From: Variovorax saccharolyticus
GTDB taxonomy: Bacteria; Pseudomonadota; Gammaproteobacteria; Burkholderiales; Burkholderiaceae_C
Length of the DNA stretch: 64,000 nucleotides
Reading direction: 5' to 3'
NCBI RefSeq assembly: GCF_030316765.1
Contig: NZ_JASZYT010000001.1
Location: 930,001 to 994,000, forward strand
The notes under the pieces are model-generated. The model was given only the letters and a program-made list of their open reading frames with translations. It was not told where the DNA came from and searched no databases. The translations under genes and the position numbers were made by a program. The stretch's first letter is position 1; every line of letters begins with the position of its first letter. Positions 18,201 to 24,505 of this stretch are shown piece after piece.

Positions 18201-18750
18201 ACAGGTCGACCCGGAAGGGCACCGGCGAGCCCATCGGGAACAGGTCGATCAGGCCGCCGCGCACCGCGTACTCGCCCGGGCTCACGACCTGCGTCACGTG
18301 GGTGTAGCCGGCCAGGGTGAGCTGGGCCTTGAGCTTCGAGTCCTGCAGTTTCTGCCCGCTCTTGAACTGGAAGGTATAGCCGGCGAGGAAGGCCGGCGGC
18401 GCCAGCCGGTAGAGCGCGGTGGTGGCGGGCACCAGCACCACGTCGGCTTCCTTCTGGCTGATGCGCCAGAGCGTCGCGAGGCGTTCGCTGATCAGGTCCT
18501 GGTGCGGCGAGAAGCTGTCGTAGGGCAGGGTCTCCCAGTCGGGAAACAGCGCGCAGCGCAGTTCCGGTGCGAAGAACGCGATCTCGTCGATCAGCCGCTG
18601 CGCGTCGCTGGTGTCGGCCGTGAAGATCGCGGTGGCGCGGCCGGCGGCCTTTTCGCGCTCGGCGAGTCGCGCCAGCATCAGCGCGTCGGCCGACAGCGGG
18701 GGGCGCGGCAGCGTGAATCGCTTGCCCGCGGTGAGATGGGGGAGGTCCAT
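15253..18750 (-). CDS. mfd: Transcription-repair coupling factor
   Basis: ATP-dependent translocase that removes stalled RNA polymerase at lesions and recruits UvrA. 1165 residues, full length. In order: a UvrB-homology region; the RNA-polymerase-interacting region after about residue 475; the helicase with Walker A GDVGFGKTEVALRAAF, DEEH box LIIDEEHRFG and SAT-like TLTATPIPRT; motif VI LRGRVGRSHHQAYAY; and a C-terminal TRCF domain. It diverges from ispD and is followed on the same strand by vapBC. A 1032-codon frame on the opposite strand is a shadow. Confidence 0.98.
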   Translation of the reverse strand: MDLPHLTAGKRFTLPRPPLSADALMLARLAEREKAAGRATAIFTADTSDAQRLIDEIAFFAPELRCALFPDWETLPYDSFSPHQDLISERLATLWRISQKEADVVLVPATTALYRLAPPAFLAGYTFQFKSGQKLQDSKLKAQLTLAGYTHVTQVVSPGEYAVRGGLIDLFPMGSPVPFRVDLFDDEIDSIRTFDPDTQRSLYPVPEVRLLPGREFPMDDDARARFRSRWRELLEGDPTRSRIYKDMGSGVATAGIEYYLPLFFEETATVFDYLGPDATVVLHGDLEPAFQHFWQDTGERYRLVQGDPERPALPPEALFLNAEQFYLRAKPHPQLAIRGEASADAPPYAEFDVLPPFAVVRGADDPLVKLKEHIRSTPHRVLVIAESDGRRESLLDFLRASGVGPPAFDSLAEFEAQPDEKIGIATAALVAGFAWREQGIDFVTETELFATAPATRRRNKKQEQVSDVEALIKDLSELAIGDPVVHSAHGIGRYRGLVNMDLGQGKDAEGKPLLQEMLHLEYADKATLYVPVSQLHLVSRYTGVSADEAPLHKLGSGQWEKAKRRAAEQVRDSAAELLNIYARRAAREGYAFRFSAADYEVFANDFGFDETADQKAAIHAVIQDMISPQPMDRLVCGDVGFGKTEVALRAAFVAVTGGKQVAFLAPTTLLAEQHYQTLVDRFAKWPVKVAEMSRFRSAKEITAAAKGLGDGSVDIVVGTHKLLSQSVKFKNLGLLIIDEEHRFGVRHKEAMKAMRAEVDVLTLTATPIPRTLGMALEGLRDLSVIATAPQRRLAIKTFVRNEGTGVIREAVLRELKRGGQVYFLHNEVETIENRRQKLEQILPEARIAVAHGQMPERELERVMRDFVAQRYNLLLCSTIIETGIDVPTANTIVMSRADKFGLAQLHQLRGRVGRSHHQAYAYLMVPDIEGLTKQAAQRLDAIQQMEELGSGFYLAMHDLEIRGAGEVLGENQSGNMMEIGFQLYNEMLAEAVRSLKAGQEPDLLAPLSVTTEINLHAPALLPDDYCGDVHLRLSFYKKLATAKTPDQIDTLLEEIVDRFGKLPPQGQTLIDVHRLRVLARPYGVIKVDAAPGVIHITFKKDPPIDSMNIIHLIQKNKHIKLAGNEKLRIERELKEPKERAQMVRDVLRSLGQPRSEDAALAYAKA

Positions 18751-18771
18751 GAAGTGCCCGGGAAATGCAGA

Positions 18772-18799
18772 ACACCCCGCGCCGGACGGCGAGGGGTGT
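18772..18799. repeat. 28-bp near-perfect palindrome between mfd and ispD
   Basis: ACACCCC (18772-18778) and GGGGTGT (18793-18799) flank CGCCG (18780-18784) and CGGCG (18787-18791). One G/A mismatch sits between the two pairs of arms and GA lies at the centre. Twelve of thirteen positions pair. It lies 22 bases before the mfd start on the minus strand and 58 bases before the ispD start on the plus strand. It may be an operator or a leader hairpin. Confidence 0.5.
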
Positions 18800-18856
18800 G
18801 CGTTTGCCCGATTCTAGAATGGCTGTCCTTTTGCCGCTGGCGCACTTCGCTCTCCC

Positions 18857-19567
18857 ATGTCCGCTTCTCGTCTTTTCGCCTTGATTCCCTGCGCCGGCTC
18901 CGGCAGCCGCGCCGGCAGCACCGGTCCCAAGCAATACCAGCGCATCGCGGGCCGGCCGATGGTCGAGCACACGCTTGAGGCCTTTCGCGCGCTGACCGGA
19001 ACCTTCGCCGGCCTGGCGCTCGTGGTGGCGCCCGACGATGCCGATGTCGGCGTCGTGCTGCCTCGCTTTCCGGCCGCAGGCGAACACCTGCTGCGGGTCG
19101 GCGGGGCCAGCCGGGCCGCCACGGTGCGCAACGGCTTGCGCGCCTTGCGCCAGTCCGGCGCCGGCCCGCACGACTGGGTGCTGGTGCACGACGCGGCGCG
19201 CTGCCTCGTCACGCCCAGCCAGATCGAGGCGCTGATCGCCGCCTGCGAGCACGATGCGGTCGGCGGCCTGCTGGCCCACCGGCTGGCGGACACGCTCAAG
19301 GTCGCCAGCCCCGAGGGCCGGGTCGCGAGCACGCCGACCCGCGCCGACAAGTGGCTGGCCCAGACGCCGCAGATGTTTCGCATCGGCATGCTGCTCGATG
19401 CGCTGGAGCGCAGCGGCGACTCCGTGACCGACGAGGCCAGCGCGATCGAGGCCGTCGGCCTGGCGCCGCTGCTGGTGCCGGGCAGCGCGCAGAACTTCAA
19501 GCTCACCTATGCGGAGGATTTCGCCCTGGCCGATGCGATCCTGCGCAGCCGCAGGAGCATTCCATGA
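18857..19567 (+). CDS. ispD: 2-C-methyl-D-erythritol 4-phosphate cytidylyltransferase
   Basis: Third step of the MEP isoprenoid pathway: CTP plus MEP to CDP-ME. 236 residues with the nucleotide-binding motif [30 protein letters not shown], and [16 protein letters not shown]. The ATG follows a weak ribosome site. A TAGAAT hexamer at 18815-18820 could serve as a -10, without an obvious -35. Its stop overlaps the ispF start (ATGA at 19564-19567). Confidence 0.97.
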   Translation: MSASRLFALIPCAGSGSRAGSTGPKQYQRIAGRPMVEHTLEAFRALTGTFAGLALVVAPDDADVGVVLPRFPAAGEHLLRVGGASRAATVRNGLRALRQSGAGPHDWVLVHDAARCLVTPSQIEALIAACEHDAVGGLLAHRLADTLKVASPEGRVASTPTRADKWLAQTPQMFRIGMLLDALERSGDSVTDEASAIEAVGLAPLLVPGSAQNFKLTYAEDFALADAILRSRRSIP

Positions 19568-20049
19568 GCGGCTTCGACATCCGTGTCGGGGAGGGCTGGG
19601 ACGTCCATCAGCTGGTCGCCGGCCGCAAGCTGATCCTTGGCGGCGTCGAGATCCCGCACGCCACCGGCCTGCTGGGCCACTCGGATGCCGACGTGCTGCT
19701 TCATGCGATCACCGATGCCTTGCTCGGCGCCGCCGGCCTGGGCGACATCGGCCGCCATTTCCCCGACACCGACCCCCAGTTCCGCGGCGCCGATTCGTCC
19801 GTGCTGCTGGCCGAGGCGGCGCGCCGCGTGCGCGCCGCGGGCTGGCAGGTCGGCAACGTCGACAGCACCGTGATCGCCCAGGCACCGAAGCTGGCGCCGC
19901 ACATCCCGGCGATGTGCCGGGGTGTCGCCGCGGCGTTGGGCATCGCGGTCGAGCAGGTCAACGTCAAGGCCAAGACCGCCGAGAAGCTGGGCCCGGTGGG
20001 CGAGGGCAGGGCGATGGAAGCACGCGCCGTCGTCCTGCTCCACCGCTAG
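19564..20049 (+). CDS. ispF: 2-C-methyl-D-erythritol 2,4-cyclodiphosphate synthase
   Basis: Fifth step of the MEP pathway, cyclising CDP-ME 2-phosphate. 161 residues with the metal site DVHQL near residue 13, the signature [20 protein letters not shown], and the C-terminal [22 protein letters not shown] 19564 overlaps the ispD stop, and the two enzymes act two steps apart. It converges with the sensor kinase gene. Confidence 0.98.
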   Translation: MSGFDIRVGEGWDVHQLVAGRKLILGGVEIPHATGLLGHSDADVLLHAITDALLGAAGLGDIGRHFPDTDPQFRGADSSVLLAEAARRVRAAGWQVGNVDSTVIAQAPKLAPHIPAMCRGVAAALGIAVEQVNVKAKTAEKLGPVGEGRAMEARAVVLLHR

Positions 20050-20069
20050 GGGCCTGTTCACCCTCGCGA

Positions 20070-21590
20070 TCAGGACCTGTCGGCGCCGTTTCCGGGCGCG
20101 CCGGCAACCGGCCCCGGCTTGTCCTTGGCCGCCACCGCGGCATCGGGCTTGATCGAGGCCGCGCGCGGCATCCGGATGTGGGCCGCGAGCCCGCGTCCCG
20201 GCGTGCTGGTGAGCGCGAAAGTGCCGCCCATGCGCTCGATGTTCTTGGTCACGATCGACAGCCCGAGGCCGGCGCCGGCCGCCGAGGTGCGCGCCACGTC
20301 GCCGCGGAAGAAGGGCTTGCTCAGCTGCGACAGCATGGCGGGCGCCACGCCGGCCCCGTGGTCGCGCACCTTGATCAGCACCGCATCGTTGTGCGCCTGG
20401 GCCTGGATCGTGATGTCGGCCACGCCGGTCGACGGCGTCTTGCCGTAGCGGCGGGCGTTCTCGACCAGGTTCGAGATCACGCGCTGCAGTTCGACCTCGT
20501 CGGCCATGACGCGCAGATCGCCCGGGACGTCGACCGTGATCTTGATGTCCTCGTGATCCTGCACGGCGTAGGTGCAGGCGTCGATCACGTCGCGCAGCAG
20601 CACCGGCCTGAAGTCCACGTGGTCGGGCCGGGCGTAGTCGAGGAACTTGTCGATGATCGCGTCGAGCTGCGCGATGTCGGCCGCCATGTGGTCGCGCGCG
20701 TCCTCGTCGGCCACGCTCATCTCGGTCTCGAGGCGCAGCCGCGCCAGCGGCGTGCGCAGGTCGTGCGAGATGCCGGCCAGCATGACGGCGCGGTCCTGCT
20801 CGATCTTGGCGAGCTGGTCGGCCATCCGGTTGAAGCCCACATTGACCGCCCGGATCTCGTTGGTGCGGGCCCGCTCGTCGAGCCGGTGCGCCTCGTACTC
20901 GCCCTCGCGCACCTGCAGCGTGGCCTGGGACAGCTGCTTGAGCGGCCGGTTGATCAGCCGCGTGATCAGGGCCGCGCCGGCCAGCGACAGCGCCATCGTG
21001 GTCGCCAGCCAGATCATCCAGGTGCGGCGGTCGAGGCGGCTGAAGCGGGTCGGGTCGACCAGCAGCCAGTAGGTGTCGCTCTCGATCGTGAAGCCGACCC
21101 AGAGTCCGGGCTCGTCGTTGACCCGGCTCGCCACAGTCGTGCCTTCGCCCAGGCGCGCGATCAGCTCCTCGGTCATGCGCTGGTCGAGCGCGCCGCTGGT
21201 GAAGGGCGTGAAGCGGTCGCCCGGCTCGCGCGGCAGGATGCGCACGCCTTCCTGGTCGGCCAGCGTCTTGATCAGCGAGACCCGGGTGATGGCGTCGGAG
21301 TAGACCAGCGCCGCTCGCGTGAGGTTCACCAGCGAGGCGATCTGGTGCGCGGTCTGAATGGCGCGCGGCTCGTATTCGAGTGCGCGAAAGGTCTGCAGCC
21401 AGGCCACCGTGCAGCCGATCAGCAGCAGCACCAGCAGGAAGAAGGTTCGCCAGAAGAGGCTGAGACCCAGATGCAGCCGCTTCTTGCGGCGGCGCGCGCC
21501 GATGCTGCCGAGCGGGCTCGGCAGCGTGCCCTGGGTGCTGTCCTCGAGCGGGCTGGGCTGGGTCGTCTGGGGGCCGATGCGTGCGGCCAC
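20070..21590 (-). CDS. Sensor histidine kinase, EnvZ/RisS type
   Basis: Inner-membrane histidine kinase of 506 residues. A basic cytoplasmic N-terminus (about 1-40), TM1 at about 43-65, a periplasmic sensor, TM2 at about 190-210, a HAMP linker, a HisKA domain with phospho-accepting H276 in SHDLRTPLAR, and an ATPase domain with NLVENARRYG and GAGLGLSIV. The C-terminus has an Ala/Lys/Pro-rich extension. It starts 13 bases after the response regulator stop and is surely its partner. The general arrangement matches the EnvZ-OmpR or RisS-RisA pairs of Burkholderiales. Confidence 0.92.
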   Translation of the reverse strand: MAARIGPQTTQPSPLEDSTQGTLPSPLGSIGARRRKKRLHLGLSLFWRTFFLLVLLLIGCTVAWLQTFRALEYEPRAIQTAHQIASLVNLTRAALVYSDAITRVSLIKTLADQEGVRILPREPGDRFTPFTSGALDQRMTEELIARLGEGTTVASRVNDEPGLWVGFTIESDTYWLLVDPTRFSRLDRRTWMIWLATTMALSLAGAALITRLINRPLKQLSQATLQVREGEYEAHRLDERARTNEIRAVNVGFNRMADQLAKIEQDRAVMLAGISHDLRTPLARLRLETEMSVADEDARDHMAADIAQLDAIIDKFLDYARPDHVDFRPVLLRDVIDACTYAVQDHEDIKITVDVPGDLRVMADEVELQRVISNLVENARRYGKTPSTGVADITIQAQAHNDAVLIKVRDHGAGVAPAMLSQLSKPFFRGDVARTSAAGAGLGLSIVTKNIERMGGTFALTSTPGRGLAAHIRMPRAASIKPDAAVAAKDKPGPVAGAPGNGADRS

Positions 21591-21603
21591 GTGCTTCAGC
21601 GCT

Positions 21604-22335
21604 TCAGGTCGTGCCGTCCGGCACGAACACGTAGCCCACGCCCCAGACCGTCTGGATGTAGCGCGGCGCCGCAGCGTCGGATTCGACCAGCTTGCGAAGG
21701 CGCGAGATCTGCACGTCCAGGCTGCGGTCGAAAGGTTCGAACTCGCGCCCGCGTGCCAGCTGCGCCAGCTTCTCGCGCGACAGCGGCTGCCGCGGATGGC
21801 GCACCAGCGCCTTCAGCATCGCGAACTCGCCGGTGGTCAGCGACAGCTCCTCGCCGTCCTTCTTGAGCGTGCGCGAACCGAGGTCGAAACTGAAGGGGCC
21901 GAAGTTGACGGTCTCGTTGTCGGTCGACGGTGCGCCCGGGGCTTCGAGCGGCGGCCGGCGGCGCAGCACGGCATGGACGCGGGCCAAGAGCTCGCGCGGA
22001 TTGAAGGGTTTGCCGAGGTAGTCGTCGGCACCGACTTCGAGGCCGACGATGCGGTCCACATCCTCGCCCTTGGCGGTCAGCATGATGATCGGGGTGCGAT
22101 CGTTGGCGGCGCGCAGTCGTCGGCACACGGACAGGCCGTCCTCGCCCGGCATCATGAGGTCGAGCACGATCAGGTCGACCGTGTCGCGCAGCAGGATGCG
22201 GTTGAGGGCCTTGCCATCTTCCGCCACGATGACCTCGAAACCTTCCTGGGTCAGGTAGCGGCGCAGCAGGTCGCGAATCCGTGCGTCGTCGTCGACGATC
22301 ACGATCTTGTCTGTGCGAGCGGGAGTCTGATTCAT
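21604..22335 (-). CDS. ompR: OmpR-family response regulator
   Basis: Receiver plus winged-helix regulator, 243 residues from MNQTPARTDKIVIVDDDAR. An upstream in-frame start at 22389 would add 18 residues and is less likely, because the receiver fold begins just after MNQTPART. Phospho-acceptor D59 lies in LIVLDLMMPGEDG, the switch Lys in MLTAKGEDVD, and the DNA-binding domain ends in RYIQTVWGVGYVFVPDG. It is the first gene of the two-component operon. An 8-bp inverted repeat lies around its start and upstream region (22351-22428). Confidence 0.93.
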   Translation of the reverse strand: MNQTPARTDKIVIVDDDARIRDLLRRYLTQEGFEVIVAEDGKALNRILLRDTVDLIVLDLMMPGEDGLSVCRRLRAANDRTPIIMLTAKGEDVDRIVGLEVGADDYLGKPFNPRELLARVHAVLRRRPPLEAPGAPSTDNETVNFGPFSFDLGSRTLKKDGEELSLTTGEFAMLKALVRHPRQPLSREKLAQLARGREFEPFDRSLDVQISRLRKLVESDAAAPRYIQTVWGVGYVFVPDGTT

Positions 22336-22350
22336 TTTCACAACGCCGAA

Positions 22351-22428
22351 TTTGTAACAACGCCAATTCTGAAGCCGTTGTCGAGTCATTGGCCGGCTTT
22401 GGGCTAGGTGTTGACACTAAGTTACAAA
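22351..22428. promoter_or_regulatory. Inverted repeat TTTGTAAC/GTTACAAA in the ompR upstream region
   Basis: TTTGTAAC (22351-22358) and GTTACAAA (22421-22428) are exact reverse complements, 62 bases apart, in the divergent space between ompR and the secreted protein at 22508. The region is AT-richer than its surroundings. A consensus -35 TTGACA lies at 22411-22416 on the plus strand, but no matching -10 follows at 16-18 bases. The repeats may be regulator half-sites, for example for autoregulation by the OmpR-like protein. Confidence 0.4.
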
Positions 22429-22507
22429 ACTTGCGGCCGCTAGCGGGTGCGACGTCTACGCCTTGCAAGGCGATGGCAAAGTGGGCGTGTCGTCACTTCT
22501 TGCCGCC

Positions 22508-22804
22508 ATGAAATCCACCTTTCTGATGTTGTCGTTGCTGGTCGCCGGCGCCTGCCAGCCGGTCTGGGCCGGGCCTTCCGGGCTGCTGGCGGTGGGCGGA
22601 ACGCCGCGCGTCGAAGGCTCGGATGCCAGCGCCGGGCGCCGCCTGTCTCCCGCCGAACTCGCGCAGCTTCGCCAGCAGGTGCGCCAGCAATGGGCGCCGG
22701 CGCAGGATGTCGTACGCTCGGCGGAGTCGCAGCCGGCCGAGCGCATGATGCCGGAGGCGCCGCCCCGCGACCCGATGACCGCCCCGCGCAGCCAGCGGCC
22801 CTGA
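22508..22804 (+). CDS. Small secreted hypothetical protein
   Basis: 98 residues from MKSTFLMLSLLVAG, which forms a signal peptide with likely cleavage after PVWA. An upstream in-frame start at 22463 would bury the signal and is rejected. The mature part contains LSPAELAQLRQQVRQQW and ends in a Pro/Arg-rich, probably disordered tail. I recognise no domain. It precedes a second exported protein by 45 bases on the same strand. Confidence 0.7.
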   Translation: MKSTFLMLSLLVAGACQPVWAGPSGLLAVGGTPRVEGSDASAGRRLSPAELAQLRQQVRQQWAPAQDVVRSAESQPAERMMPEAPPRDPMTAPRSQRP

Positions 22805-22849
22805 GCCGGAGCCGCGGGACCCTTCTCTTTCTTCCGAGGATTCGCTGAC

Positions 22850-23557
22850 TTGAACAATGCCAAATGGATGGCGGCCTTTGCCGTTCTCGCGGGCGCTGGC
22901 GCTGCCGCCGCCCAGACCGTGACCATCGCACCGCCCCAGAACGTGCTCCAGCTGTCGGCCAACTCGACGGTCGAGGTCCAGCAGGACCTGCTGTCGATGA
23001 CCCTCAGCACCACCCGCGAGGCCGCCGACGCCGCCACCGTGCAGACTCAGTTGCGCACGGCGCTCGACGCCGCCATGACCGAGGCGCGCAAGAATGCCCT
23101 GCCCGGCCAGCTCGACGTGCGCACCGGCAACTTCAACCTCGCCCCGCGCTACAGCCGCGAAGGCAAGATGACCGGCTGGCGCGGCACCGCGTCGCTGGTG
23201 CTCGAGGGCCGGGACTTCCCGCGCATCACGCAGGCCGCGTCCCGCATCAGCACGCTGACGATCGCCAACATCGGCTTCGGACTGAGCCGCGAGCAGCAGG
23301 CCAAGACCGAGACCGAGGCCCAGGCCGTGGCGATCGGCAACTTCAAGCAGCGCGCCGACGAGCTCGCGAAGAATTTCGGCTTCAGCGGCTACACGCTGCG
23401 CGAAGTGTCGGTCAACGCCCATCTGGGCGGCCCGGTGCAGCCGCGCATGATGGCCATGGAGGCGATGGCCAAGGCTTCCGCCGACGCGCCCGTGCCGATC
23501 GAGGCCGGCAAGGCCAACGTCGTGGTCAACGTCTCGGGCTCGGTGCAGCTCAAGTAG
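22850..23557 (+). CDS. SIMPL-domain (DUF541) periplasmic protein
   Basis: 235 residues starting at TTG 22850, with GAGGA about 10 bases upstream; an ATG at 22868 is an alternative. The signal peptide ends at AAAAQ. The rest fits the SIMPL/DUF541 family: VEVQQDLLSMTLSTTREA, the central RYSREGKMTGWRGTASLVLE, and the terminal NVVVNVSGSVQL. Family members are periplasmic or surface proteins with no settled biochemical role. It converges with bdhA across a strong hairpin. Confidence 0.85.
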   Translation: MNNAKWMAAFAVLAGAGAAAAQTVTIAPPQNVLQLSANSTVEVQQDLLSMTLSTTREAADAATVQTQLRTALDAAMTEARKNALPGQLDVRTGNFNLAPRYSREGKMTGWRGTASLVLEGRDFPRITQAASRISTLTIANIGFGLSREQQAKTETEAQAVAIGNFKQRADELAKNFGFSGYTLREVSVNAHLGGPVQPRMMAMEAMAKASADAPVPIEAGKANVVVNVSGSVQLK

Positions 23558-23582
23558 CGCGCCGCGGCCCGGCCGCGGCGCG
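23558..23582. terminator. GC-only hairpin between convergent genes
   Basis: A 10-bp perfect stem (23558-23567 with 23573-23582) with loop CCCGG begins directly after the SIMPL-gene stop and ends 2 bases before the bdhA stop codon on the other strand. It would serve both strands, but neither side has a U-tract. Function as a terminator is inferred from position and stability. Confidence 0.45.
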
Positions 23583-23584
23583 GT

Positions 23585-24355
23585 CTACTGCGCGGTCCAG
23601 CCGCCGTCCACCTGCCAGGCGACGCCGCGCACCTGGTCAGCCGCCGGCGAGCACAGGAACACCGCCAGACCGGCAAGTTGCTCCACGGTGGTGAACTGCA
23701 GCGAAGGCTGCTTTTCGCCGAGCAGTTCGTTCTGCGCCTGCGCCAGCGAGATGCCCTCGCGCGCGGAGCGGTCGTCGATCTGCTTTTGCACCAGCGCGGT
23801 CAGCACCCAGCCCGGGCAGATCGCGTTGCTGGTGATGCCGGTGGTGGCGGTCTCGAGCGCCACCGACTTGGTGAATCCGACGATCCCGTGCTTGGCCGCC
23901 ACGTAGGCCGACTTCTGCGCCGACGCCACCAGGCCGTGCGCCGAGGCGATGTTGATGATGCGGCCCCAGTTGGCTTCGCGCATCGCCGGCACCGCGAGCC
24001 GGGTGGTGTGGAAGGCGCTGCTGAGGTTGATCGCGATCACCGCGTCCCAGCGTTCCACCGGGAAGTCCTCGACCTTCGCGACATGCTGGATGCCGGCGTT
24101 GTTGACGAGCACGTCGACGCGGCCGAAGCGGCTGGCGGCGAACTTCATCATGTCCTCGATGTCGGCCGCGCGGCTCATGTCGGCGCCGTGGTGTTCGACC
24201 TTCACGCCCAAGGCGGCGATCTCGGCCTTCGGGCCTTCCGCGTCGCCGAAGCCGTTGAGAACGATGTTCGCGCCCTGGCCGGCCAGCGCTTTTGCGATGC
24301 CGAGCCCGATGCCACTGGTGGACCCGGTGACCAGCGCGGTTTTGCCTTTGAGCAT
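23585..24355 (-). CDS. bdhA: D-3-hydroxybutyrate dehydrogenase
   Basis: Short-chain dehydrogenase of 256 residues that interconverts 3-hydroxybutyrate and acetoacetate with NAD, in polyhydroxybutyrate breakdown. It shows the Rossmann motif TGSTSGIGLGIA, NNAGIQHV, the catalytic Ser in INIASAHG, and YVAAKHG with the Tyr and Lys. AICPGWVLTALVQKQI and the C-terminal VDGGWTAQ are typical of BdhA. PhaR is encoded 5 kb away, consistent with a PHB-storing organism. It diverges from relA. Confidence 0.93.
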   Translation of the reverse strand: MLKGKTALVTGSTSGIGLGIAKALAGQGANIVLNGFGDAEGPKAEIAALGVKVEHHGADMSRAADIEDMMKFAASRFGRVDVLVNNAGIQHVAKVEDFPVERWDAVIAINLSSAFHTTRLAVPAMREANWGRIINIASAHGLVASAQKSAYVAAKHGIVGFTKSVALETATTGITSNAICPGWVLTALVQKQIDDRSAREGISLAQAQNELLGEKQPSLQFTTVEQLAGLAVFLCSPAADQVRGVAWQVDGGWTAQ

Positions 24356-24505
24356 GATGACTATCTCCGAATGAATTAGGATGCAACGAGCCCATTATCT
24401 TCATCGTGATTCCGCCTTCTCCATGACCGAGCCCGCCCTTTCTCACGCTTCTCGCGAAGCTCTCGGGGCCGCGGGGCGGCAGTCTCTTTTCGGGCGCTGC
24501 GATCC

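Noticed and set aside
15880-18978. 1032-codon frame antisense to mfd
   Set aside because: Shadow of mfd with the same skewed composition and no recognisable domain.
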